Shown piece by piece: positions 54,503-61,699 of a stretch of DNA of 64,000 nucleotides. The notes beneath the pieces are model-generated. The model was given only the letters and a program-made list of their open reading frames with translations. It was not told where the DNA came from and ran no database searches. Source of the stretch: GCA-2683825 sp965662355 (GTDB taxonomy: Bacteria > Planctomycetota > UBA1135 > GCA-002686595); NCBI GenBank assembly GCA_965662355.1, contig CBFIHP010000008.1, forward strand, positions 186,001 to 250,000. Reading direction: 5' to 3'. Positions within the stretch are counted from its first letter, which is position 1. Every line of letters starts with the position of its first letter. The translations under genes were made by a program, and so were the position numbers.

Positions 54503-54539
54503 CCGGTCCGGGCCTACAGGGGTCCGGACCGGATTTTTT
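54503..54539 (+). terminator. Rho-independent terminator
   Basis: ccggtccgg (54503-54511) pairs perfectly with ccggaccgg (54524-54532), followed by attttttg. It lies 30 bases past the stop of the di-haem protein gene and separates it from the sigma-factor gene. Confidence 0.9.
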
Positions 54540-54608
54540 GTGCGCGTCCTGAGCTGTGATGAAAACCTGCGTCTTTTTTCAGGAATCAGGCAACCATGAC
54601 GGTCTCTG

Positions 54609-55223
54609 ATGGCTTCTCCTCCTGTCGTGAGTCAACCCGCCTTTCAGCTCGTGCCGCTCGGAGATGGACCCGAATCGGGTGCCGGGCATTCCGAAGCCGA
54701 ACTCATCGTACGGGCGCGGACCAGCCCCGACAGCTTCGCCGTCCTCTACCGTCGGCACTATCCGGCCATCGTACGCTACATCCGTCGTCGTGTCGGCGAC
54801 GAGCACATCGCGAGTGATCTCGTGGCGGAGACGTTCATGACCGCGCTCGAGCATCTGCCCACCTACCAGGATCGTGGACTGCCGTTCCGCTCCTGGCTCT
54901 ATCGCCTGGCGACCAGCCGAGTCAGCCGCTGGGCCAGGCGCTTGCCCCGCAACGATATCCAAGGGGTCGAGGAAATGGCCCTCGAGGCTACGCGTGCTCG
55001 GCATGCTGGAGACCCCCGGACCGAGCTTGCGCGCCGTGCCCTGCTTTCGCTTCCGGCGCGCTATCAGGACACGCTCGCCTTGCACTACCTGGAAGGACTC
55101 TCCGTCGAGGAAGTGGCACGCGCCCTGGATACACGCGTGGGCACCATCAAAGCGCGACTCGCCCGTGGTCGCGACAAACTGCGCAGCAAACTCGCGCCCT
55201 ACGCTGAGGAGTTCCTTCGATGA
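54609..55223 (+). CDS. ECF-type RNA polymerase sigma factor
   Basis: 204 residues. Region 2 reads FAVLYRRHYPAIVRYIRRRV and IASDLVAETFMTALEHLPTY-QDRGLPFRSWLYRLA, with the DLVAETF core-binding motif. Region 4 is LSLPARYQDTLALHYLEGLS-VEEVARALDTRVGTIKARLA, a helix-turn-helix that would read the -35 box. It starts after the terminator at 54503-54539, so it has its own promoter in the ~70 bases between; gaaaacc near 54561 resembles an ECF -35 element and could mean autoregulation. It overlaps the next gene by ATGA. It may control the neighbouring redox genes, by position only. Confidence 0.95.
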   Translation: MASPPVVSQPAFQLVPLGDGPESGAGHSEAELIVRARTSPDSFAVLYRRHYPAIVRYIRRRVGDEHIASDLVAETFMTALEHLPTYQDRGLPFRSWLYRLATSRVSRWARRLPRNDIQGVEEMALEATRARHAGDPRTELARRALLSLPARYQDTLALHYLEGLSVEEVARALDTRVGTIKARLARGRDKLRSKLAPYAEEFLR

Positions 55224-56056
55224 CGAGCAAGGATTCCGTCGATCGCGCCCTGCTCCTGTTGCGGGAGGATGATGTCCTCCCGGAGCCCAATAAAGCTCTC
55301 GAAGCCCGGCTTCGTGCGCAGTACCGGCCCCCCACCCGCCGCTGGCCCTTGCGCAGGCTTCCGCTCACGCTCGCTGCCCTTGGGCTTGGCTGTGCTGTCG
55401 CGGCGGCTTCCGGCGGCGTCGATTGGATTCGGGGCCTGTGGCTCGTGGTCGAGGTTGACGGGAATGAAATTTCCGGTGCCGTCGGGGATGGCAAGCTGAC
55501 GACGATCCCGTTCGAAACGGTCGATGGACAGGTCGGAGCTGTTCGCGTGCAACGCGATTTCGATGAGGCCGGCGGACAGCGCACACGCATCGCCATCGAC
55601 AGTCGCGGAAACCAGCAGATCGAAGCCGAACGACTCGATGAGCGTGCCGGAGGGTGGTCCAGGGAACGCTATCCGGTAACGGTGCTCGACAACGCGCTGT
55701 CGCTCTATGTGGGAGAGGACGAGCAGGCCGGCCGCTTCGAATTCTTCACGACGTCCGAGCCTGGAGTCAGCTCTCGGGTGTTCGTCTTGCAGGAAGATGG
55801 CTCGGAGCGGCCCGTTGTCGAGCTCGCTCGACTCCCCTTCGACATTTTGGCTCCAGAGGCCAGCGCCGAGATCTCCGTACTCGAGGGCGGCGTGCTCTCC
55901 CTCTCGTTGTCCGATGGTCACGGAGGTGCCATCGAGTTTTCCTGGATGAGCAGAGGCTCATCCGATGACGCCACTGCCTCCAGCCTGGAATCCGCCGATG
56001 GCGCGGTCCGTGTTCACGTAGACAACGCGCCCAAACAATCTTCTTCGACAGACTAA
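55220..56056 (+). CDS. putative anti-sigma factor, single-pass membrane protein
   Basis: 278 residues, coupled to the sigma factor by an ATGA overlap, the usual arrangement for a cognate anti-sigma. A short N-terminal cytoplasmic segment (DSVDRALLLLREDDVLPEPN) precedes one transmembrane helix (LPLTLAALGLGCAVAAASGG, residues ~48-67). The ~210-residue periplasmic part is acidic and beta-rich, with no Cys, and ends in a Ser-rich tail. No HxxxCxxC zinc motif of ZAS-type anti-sigma factors is seen, so assignment rests on gene order and topology. Confidence 0.7.
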   Translation: MTSKDSVDRALLLLREDDVLPEPNKALEARLRAQYRPPTRRWPLRRLPLTLAALGLGCAVAAASGGVDWIRGLWLVVEVDGNEISGAVGDGKLTTIPFETVDGQVGAVRVQRDFDEAGGQRTRIAIDSRGNQQIEAERLDERAGGWSRERYPVTVLDNALSLYVGEDEQAGRFEFFTTSEPGVSSRVFVLQEDGSERPVVELARLPFDILAPEASAEISVLEGGVLSLSLSDGHGGAIEFSWMSRGSSDDATASSLESADGAVRVHVDNAPKQSSSTD

Positions 56057-56108
56057 CAAGAGCCTTTCAGCAAGGCTGTTCGTCTCCTTCCACTGTTTCG
56101 AGAATCTG

Positions 56109-57464
56109 ATGCAACACCTACTTCTGCCGGTCTGTCTTCTGTTTGCTGCAAGCGCTACGACAGCGTCCCAAGAGAACAGTCCACGAGTGCGCATGTCGCA
56201 GGCCTTCGCCAGGTTTCTGAAAGATGAAGAACAGGCTCCAGAGGAGTTTCTCGATGAGCACGTCGCAGAAGTGCTTCGCAAGCGTGTTGGGGAAGAGCCC
56301 CTCGTCGAGCGGATCGAAACCATTCGCGGCGAACTCCTGGGAGCCACGCTGGACGATCTGTACCCCGATGGGCCAAACCGCGCCGGCCTCTTGTTCCTGT
56401 CACCGAGCGCGGGAGAACAAGCCGTCCTGATTCGTCTCTCGGCGAAGACACCGCATGCCATCGAGGACATCTGGTTCGAGGGTGGCTTTCACCTCGACCC
56501 CGACGCCGAGGTCGAAGTCCTGCCGCCCCCGCTGACGTGGGACAACCTGGAGGAGCGCATGCGCTTGGAGGTCGAGGCGGGGTTCTCCGGTGCATTGATC
56601 CTCACGCGCGACGGAAAGGTGATCGTCAACGAAGGCTATGGCCTGGCCAATCGAGAAAAGGGCTACCCATGCACTTCCGACACGATCTTCGCCACAGGAT
56701 CGGTCCCTATCGACTACACCAAGGCCGGCATTCTCATCCTTGCCCAGGATGGAGCCATCGATCTCGGCCAACCGATCACCGACTTTTTTGACGGTGTGCC
56801 GAAGGACAAACAGGGCATCACGATTCAACACCTCATGACGGGGCAGTCGGGACTCCTCGACTTCCACGGCCTGCCTACTGATGCCGATCCCGATCACCAC
56901 TGGATCGATCGTGATGAAGCGGCGCGACGCATCCTGGCACAGGGCCTGCTGTTCGAACCGGGCAAGGGCCGCCAGCATTCGCACTCTGCCTGGGGATTGC
57001 TGGCCGCGATCATCGAGATCGCCAGCGAGATGACCTACCAGGACTTCACCCGAAAGCTGCTCTTCGAACCGGCCGGAATGAAGGACACCGGTTTCAACGG
57101 GGACCCCGTTCCCGAGGAGCGGCTCGCGATCGGGTATGGATTCATGAGCGATGGAGAAATCAATGCGCCGCCCTACTGGGGGCAGACCTCGTGGCTGGTG
57201 ATGGGCAGCGGGGGGATGATCTCGACCACCGGCGACATGCTGCGCTGGCAAGAGGCACTCAGGAGGGGTGACATCCTCTCCCCCGAGTGGACCACCCGAT
57301 ACTGGTCCGGACCGGGCGTCTTCGCGGCCGGTGACATGTTCGGCTACGAGGTCAACTACACGGAAACTCCCGATCCGCAGTTCGTACTCCTCTCGTCCTC
57401 CATCGATGGCACCATGCGACGCAGGTTCAACCGTCTCGGACGGGAAATCGGACGTCTTCGATAG
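56109..57464 (+). CDS. exported beta-lactamase-family (serine hydrolase fold) protein lacking catalytic residues
   Basis: 451 residues with a signal peptide (LLLPVCLLFAASATTASQ). An N-terminal ~130-residue domain precedes a class C/esterase-type fold: FSGALILTRDGKVIVNEGYG, TGSVPIDYTKAGILILAQDG, IQHLMTGQSGL, GLLAAIIEIASEMTYQDFTR, LLFEPAGMKDTGF. In the family the catalytic motif is S-x-x-K; here it reads SVPI, with Ile in place of Lys. The second motif, normally Y-x-N, reads HSH (RQHSHSAWGLL). The fold appears whole, so this is probably a binding or regulatory relative rather than a hydrolase. It lies 52 bases after the anti-sigma candidate. Confidence 0.85.
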   Translation: MQHLLLPVCLLFAASATTASQENSPRVRMSQAFARFLKDEEQAPEEFLDEHVAEVLRKRVGEEPLVERIETIRGELLGATLDDLYPDGPNRAGLLFLSPSAGEQAVLIRLSAKTPHAIEDIWFEGGFHLDPDAEVEVLPPPLTWDNLEERMRLEVEAGFSGALILTRDGKVIVNEGYGLANREKGYPCTSDTIFATGSVPIDYTKAGILILAQDGAIDLGQPITDFFDGVPKDKQGITIQHLMTGQSGLLDFHGLPTDADPDHHWIDRDEAARRILAQGLLFEPGKGRQHSHSAWGLLAAIIEIASEMTYQDFTRKLLFEPAGMKDTGFNGDPVPEERLAIGYGFMSDGEINAPPYWGQTSWLVMGSGGMISTTGDMLRWQEALRRGDILSPEWTTRYWSGPGVFAAGDMFGYEVNYTETPDPQFVLLSSSIDGTMRRRFNRLGREIGRLR

Positions 57465-57537
57465 AGCGATCGGGTCGAACCCGGCCAAGCCTCTCAGCTC
57501 GGCTCGAACTGCCACATGGAGCTGCGCTGGCTCTTCA

Positions 57538-57578
57538 GGGGGGTGGTTCGAGAATAACTCTGGGTTTCATCACCCCCC
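57538..57578 (+). terminator. hairpin between the beta-lactamase-like and pentapeptide genes
   Basis: ggggggtg (57538-57545) pairs with cacccccc (57571-57578) around a 25-base loop in the 172-base gap. It may be a terminator for the upstream gene. There is no T-run. Confidence 0.4.
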
Positions 57579-57636
57579 CATAGGCCCCGATTGCGCGAAC
57601 AGGGCACGAGCCAACCGCTCGAAACAGGTGAAACCC

Positions 57637-58188
57637 ATGCAGAACACGCCCACGACCCCCTGGAAGCCCCTTTTGGCCGGAGCCCTCTCCGCGGCCCTCA
57701 GCCTGGTAGCGATCCACGGATCGCAAACCACGGAGGTGCACGCGAGCGCAGGCCATGGTTTCCGCCCTTCCAGCCCGCAGGTCCTCCTCGAGGACGTGCG
57801 AGCCGGACGCTGGCTGCGCGGCATCGACCTGCGCGGCATGGATCTGTCTGGATTGGATCTCTCGCAGGCCCAGCTTCGAGGCGCCGATCTCTCGCGCACC
57901 ATCCTGCGCGGAACCATCCTCCGCGGTGCGGACCTGGCTCGCACGCAACTGAATGGAGCCGACCTCACGGGTGCCGATCTCACCGACGCCAACCTCTGGA
58001 GAGCGGACCTGCGGGGTGTGGACCTGCGGACATCGACGATCGAGGACACGATATTCACCGAGGCCCGGATGGACGGTTCCCTTCTCCGCATCAACACAGC
58101 CCCGGAGTCCGGTGCGCAACAGGGGGGCGCGGACTCCACAGGCGAACTCGAGACCAAGGCACTGCGGGTGGCTGCGATCACCTTGTAA
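57637..58188 (+). CDS. exported pentapeptide-repeat protein
   Basis: 183 residues from the ATG at 57637. A signal peptide (LLAGALSAALSLVAIHGSQT) precedes about 18 pentapeptide units of the A(D/N)LXX type, for example LRGIDLRGMDLSGLDLSQAQ and ADLARTQLNGADLTGADL, forming a right-handed quadrilateral beta-helix. A ~35-residue polar tail follows. It lies 12 bases before the MlaE-like gene and is probably co-transcribed with the MCE lipid-transport genes. Pentapeptide proteins have varied binding roles; a periplasmic helper of the transporter is inferred from position. Upstream in-frame sequence overlaps the beta-lactamase-like gene in another frame and is rejected. Confidence 0.88.
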   Translation: MQNTPTTPWKPLLAGALSAALSLVAIHGSQTTEVHASAGHGFRPSSPQVLLEDVRAGRWLRGIDLRGMDLSGLDLSQAQLRGADLSRTILRGTILRGADLARTQLNGADLTGADLTDANLWRADLRGVDLRTSTIEDTIFTEARMDGSLLRINTAPESGAQQGGADSTGELETKALRVAAITL

Positions 58189-58200
58189 GAAAGAGGATAG

Positions 58201-59382
58201 TTGAGTCCAGTGGTTGTCCGTACAATCCGCCGTTTGGGAAACCAGGTCACGCAGGTAGGGCTCTCGGCGCCGGGCGAGGTTCATGTGGTGAGGCATGAGG
58301 ATGTCGTCGTCGTCAAACTGAGCGGAACCTGGACCCTGGACGTTTCGAGGCCGTCGGTCGCCGACCTCCAGGCAGAGCTTCGCAACGCCAAGCACCTTTC
58401 CTTTCGGGACGAGGGCATCACGGCCTGGGACACGGGTCTGCTCTTGATGTTGCTTCCTGTGGTTAGCGACGCTCGTTCGCGCAACGCACAAGTGGACTTG
58501 GCTGATCTCCCATCCGGGATCCAGCGACTCCTGAACCTTGCTCTCGCCGTTTCCGCCAAGAAAGACGCACGCACTCCACGGGCAACCCCCGCTGGATTCG
58601 AGCGCATCGGGCTGTTCCTTCTGCATCTGTGGGCGGAGGTCACGTCCTACCTGAATTTCGTAGGTGAGCTGACACTGAGTCTTGGACGATTGGTCCGCGG
58701 CCAAGCACGCTTTCGACGAAACGACCTCCTACAGATCCTTCAACAGAGCGGGGTCGGCGCACTGGGTATCGTGGGGTTGATCAGCTTCTTGGTGGGGTTG
58801 ATCTTGGCCTTCATGGGGTCGCTCCAGCTCGAACAGTTCGGCGCACAGATCTTCGTGGCCGACCTGGTCGGCCTTGGAATGCTGCGTGAAATGGCCCCGA
58901 TGATGACGGGGATCGTCATGGCGGGTCGCACCGGCGCCTCCTACGCGGCCCAGCTGGGAACAATGATGGTCAACGAGGAGATCGACTCCCTGAAGACCGT
59001 CGGTATCTCCCCCATCGACTTCCTTGTCCTGCCCCGGATCCTGGCCCTGGTCGCGATGATGCCCTTGCTGGTCATATACGCCGATCTGTTCGGGCTGCTG
59101 GGGGGATTCCTGATCGGGGTCACGTCCCTCGATCTCAGTCCTTCCCTGTACTGGGATCAAACCTTCGGCGCCGTGGATGCGACCGACTTCGCTGTCGGCC
59201 TGGTCAAGTCCCTTGTCATCGGTGGCATCGTCGCCTTCGCCGGCTGCATACGTGGCATGCAATGCGGCCGCAGCGCTTCCGAAGTCGGCAGTGCCGCCAC
59301 GTCGGCCGTCGTGACGGGCATCGTGCTCATCATCGTCGCGGAGGCCGCCTTCGCCTTTCTGCTGCAGATGCTAGGGATATGA
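58201..59382 (+). CDS. STAS-MlaE fusion, permease of an MCE-type lipid ABC transporter
   Basis: 393 residues from a TTG with agagg six bases upstream. The first ~120 residues look like a STAS domain (DVVVVKLSGTWTLDVSRPSV, GLLLMLLPVVSDARSRNAQV), the role played by separate MlaB in E. coli. The rest is the MlaE/YrbE permease: LLQILQQSGVGALGIVGLIS, MLREMAPMMTGIVMAGRTGA, YAAQLGTMMVNEEIDSLKTV-GISPIDFLVLPR, RGMQCGRSASEVGSAATSAV. About five or six membrane helices. It would move phospholipids between the membranes with MlaF and the MCE protein. It overlaps mlaF by ATGA. Confidence 0.93.
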   Translation: MSPVVVRTIRRLGNQVTQVGLSAPGEVHVVRHEDVVVVKLSGTWTLDVSRPSVADLQAELRNAKHLSFRDEGITAWDTGLLLMLLPVVSDARSRNAQVDLADLPSGIQRLLNLALAVSAKKDARTPRATPAGFERIGLFLLHLWAEVTSYLNFVGELTLSLGRLVRGQARFRRNDLLQILQQSGVGALGIVGLISFLVGLILAFMGSLQLEQFGAQIFVADLVGLGMLREMAPMMTGIVMAGRTGASYAAQLGTMMVNEEIDSLKTVGISPIDFLVLPRILALVAMMPLLVIYADLFGLLGGFLIGVTSLDLSPSLYWDQTFGAVDATDFAVGLVKSLVIGGIVAFAGCIRGMQCGRSASEVGSAATSAVVTGIVLIIVAEAAFAFLLQMLGI

Positions 59383-60158
59383 CCACAGGCAAGAAGGACA
59401 GCTCCGGGGATGTACACATCGAAGTACGCCAGATGACCATGGCCTACGGTGACTTCGTCATTCAACGCGACCTCAACTTCCAGGTGCGGCGTGGCGACAC
59501 ACTGGTCATCATGGGAGGCTCCGGCTGTGGCAAGAGCACATTGTTGCGCCACCTTATCGGCCTCAAGGAACCGACAACCGGTCAGGTTCTGATCGAGGGC
59601 ACGAGCTACTGGGAGAGTGATCCCGAAGAACAGGCTCGTGTGCGACGTCGTTCCGGTGTCCTCTTCCAGAGCGGTGCCCTGTGGAGCTCGATGACGCTGG
59701 CCGAGAACGTGTCCTTGCCCCTGGACGAATACACGAGTCTCTCGCCCACCGAGATCCGCGATGTCGCCAGCCTGAAACTCGCCCTGGTCGGTCTCGCCGG
59801 CTTCGAGGACTTCTACCCCTCGGAAATCAGTGGCGGTATGCAGAAACGAGCGGGACTCGCCCGCGCCATGGCCTTGGACCCCGACATCCTATTCTTCGAC
59901 GAGCCATCGGCAGGGCTGGACCCGCTCAGTTCGCGAAGGCTCGACGAGTTGATCATCGAGCTGCGCAACAGCCTGGGGGCCACCATCGTCGTCGTCACTC
60001 ACGAGCTGCCGAGTATCTTCACAATCGCCACCGACTCCATCTTCCTCGACGCGGACTCGCGCACCTTGATTGCGCAGGGACCGCCGAGAGAATTGCTCTC
60101 AAGCTCCCCAAAGAAGGTTCAAGACTTCCTTCGTCGCGGTGAAACTTCGTCCACCTGA
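59379..60158 (+). CDS. MlaF-like ATP-binding subunit of the MCE lipid transporter
   Basis: 259 residues from the ATG overlapping the permease stop. An ABC ATPase: Walker A MGGSGCGKSTLLRHLIGL, Q-loop VLFQSGALWSSMTLAENV, signature EISGGMQKRAGLARAMALDP (SGGM, typical of MlaF), Walker B DILFFDEPSAGLDPLSS, switch His in VVVTHELPSIF. It energises lipid transfer at the inner membrane. A C-terminal ~15-residue tail (KKVQDFLRRGETSST) resembles the MlaF C-terminal extension that contacts its partner. The MCE-protein gene follows after 14 bases. Confidence 0.96.
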   Translation: MTTGKKDSSGDVHIEVRQMTMAYGDFVIQRDLNFQVRRGDTLVIMGGSGCGKSTLLRHLIGLKEPTTGQVLIEGTSYWESDPEEQARVRRRSGVLFQSGALWSSMTLAENVSLPLDEYTSLSPTEIRDVASLKLALVGLAGFEDFYPSEISGGMQKRAGLARAMALDPDILFFDEPSAGLDPLSSRRLDELIIELRNSLGATIVVVTHELPSIFTIATDSIFLDADSRTLIAQGPPRELLSSSPKKVQDFLRRGETSST

Positions 60159-60172
60159 CCTGCCTGAAAGCC

Positions 60173-61093
60173 ATGTTCCAACGCACGAATCCCACAGCCA
60201 TCGGAGCCTTTGTCGTCGGTGCCGTCTTGCTATTCGCTGGAGGGACCATCGCCATGGGCGCCTTGAACTTCGAACCCGAAGTCGACGCTTCACTCATTTT
60301 CGAAAAGTCCGTGGCCGGACTCTCGGTCGGCTCTTCGGTCCGCTTTCGCGGCTTCGAGGTCGGTCTCGTCCGTGACATTCACGCCGAGTTCTCCGAGGAC
60401 TACGAGGAGCGGCACACGCGCAGCCCACGACAGGAGAACGATACTCATCCCGTCGAGGATCCCATTGTGATTCATGTTCGCATCGGTTTGCGCCCAGGCA
60501 AGATCAAGACTCCCCCCTCCCACGACCCCCTCGAGGAAACTGCAGAGCAAGCCCTGCGTTCACTCATCGCTGACGGCCTGTACGCCAAGCTGGATCAAGA
60601 GAGCCTGGTAACGGGCAGATCGTTCGTTGCCCTGGACTTCGACCGCGAAAGCCGGCCTGATTTTCGGGGTGCAGGGGGCATCGAGATCCCGACGAGATCG
60701 GAGGGCCTGTTGCAAAGCATCGAAGAGATGGACGTAAAAGGCGCCCTGAAAAGCCTCCTCGACACGGTAGACGCGATCAAGGTGGTACTGGGCAATGAGG
60801 ACATCCCGAAAATTCTCAGAAACGTCAACGCAACGATACAGGGGCTGAACGAATCGACGCGCCCCAAGGTAGACCGTTTAGCAGCGAGCCTGGAGTCGCA
60901 GATTTCCGCCATCGGCGCGAACATGAAGACTGTGCTCGAGAAAACGGATGCCCTCGTCGATCGCGACTCCCGCACGGTCTATCGCTTTGAGCGGTTGATG
61001 GAAGAGTGGACGGCAACGTCTCGAGCCGTCCGCGCGCTGGCCCAGTATCTGGAGCGTCACCCTGAGGCGCTTATTCGCGGGAAAGGTGATTGA
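60173..61093 (+). CDS. MCE-domain (MlaD/PqiB-like) periplasmic protein
   Basis: 306 residues. An N-terminal membrane anchor (TAIGAFVVGAVLLFAGGTIA) is followed by one MCE domain: FEKSVAGLSVGSSVRFRGFE-VGLVRDI is the signature, with LIADGLYAKLDQESLVTGRSFVALDF later. A His/Arg/Glu-rich insertion (about residues 78-100) separates the strands. The C-terminal ~110 residues are amphipathic helix or coiled coil (LDTVDAIKVVLGNEDIPKIL, LAASLESQISAIGANMKTVL), as in PqiB/Mce tunnel-forming proteins. It would form a hexameric ring bridging the envelope. It overlaps or abuts the lipoprotein gene downstream. Confidence 0.93.
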   Translation: MFQRTNPTAIGAFVVGAVLLFAGGTIAMGALNFEPEVDASLIFEKSVAGLSVGSSVRFRGFEVGLVRDIHAEFSEDYEERHTRSPRQENDTHPVEDPIVIHVRIGLRPGKIKTPPSHDPLEETAEQALRSLIADGLYAKLDQESLVTGRSFVALDFDRESRPDFRGAGGIEIPTRSEGLLQSIEEMDVKGALKSLLDTVDAIKVVLGNEDIPKILRNVNATIQGLNESTRPKVDRLAASLESQISAIGANMKTVLEKTDALVDRDSRTVYRFERLMEEWTATSRAVRALAQYLERHPEALIRGKGD

Positions 61094-61097
61094 TCCA

Positions 61098-61691
61098 ATG
61101 CAAGCCCTTCGATCCACGTTGACAGTCCTCGCCCTTTGTCCCTTGATCGGCTCCTGCAGGACGAGCCCCCCACCGAACCTCTATCTCCTGACTCCTGTGG
61201 CGCCCACGAACGTCGGCCCAGAGCTTCCCGTCAAGCTGCGCATCGGTGAGGTCGAGCTCCCCTCCTACCTCTCTGGCCAGGCGATGCTTGTTCATGAAAC
61301 ACCCCATCACCTCAGCGTGCACGAGAACGAGCGCTGGGCTGAGCCGCTGAGGGAAACGTTTCCAAGGATCTTGGTCCGAAACCTGTCGAGGCTCATGCCA
61401 GGTTCCCAGGTGACCCAGCACTCCTGGGGGGGCTCGCGGCCGGACTATGAGTTATCCGTGAACGTTCTACGCTTGTCCCTCGAGAAGACCCTGGTCATCC
61501 TCGAAGCCCAATGGAGGCTGAGCGACGGCGCCGGCTTCGATGAAGTTAAAACATCTGCGCATGTCATTCAGGTGACTTCCCCAACGTTCGAGGCGTATGC
61601 GATCGCACTGAGTCAGGCCTCCTCCGGACTCGCGGAGGCTATTTCCCGCTCACTGACGATCAACCACATCCAGGCCAAGGAAAAGCAGTAG
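61098..61691 (+). CDS. PqiC-like (DUF330) transport auxiliary lipoprotein
   Basis: 197 residues from the ATG at 61098; a GTG at 61086 that overlaps the MCE gene is an alternative. The signal LTVLALCPLIGSC gives lipobox IGS|C. The mature start RTSPPPNLYLLTP and KLRIGEVELPSYLSGQAMLV is the PqiC/DUF330 pattern, an outer-membrane lipoprotein partner of PqiB-type MCE systems. RWAEPLRETFPRILVRNLSR and DYELSVNVLRL follow. It ends the operon. The kinase gene converges on it, with 8 bases between the stops. No MlaA or MlaC-like gene is in the window. Confidence 0.85.
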   Translation: MQALRSTLTVLALCPLIGSCRTSPPPNLYLLTPVAPTNVGPELPVKLRIGEVELPSYLSGQAMLVHETPHHLSVHENERWAEPLRETFPRILVRNLSRLMPGSQVTQHSWGGSRPDYELSVNVLRLSLEKTLVILEAQWRLSDGAGFDEVKTSAHVIQVTSPTFEAYAIALSQASSGLAEAISRSLTINHIQAKEKQ

Positions 61692-61699
61692 CCGCTGCC

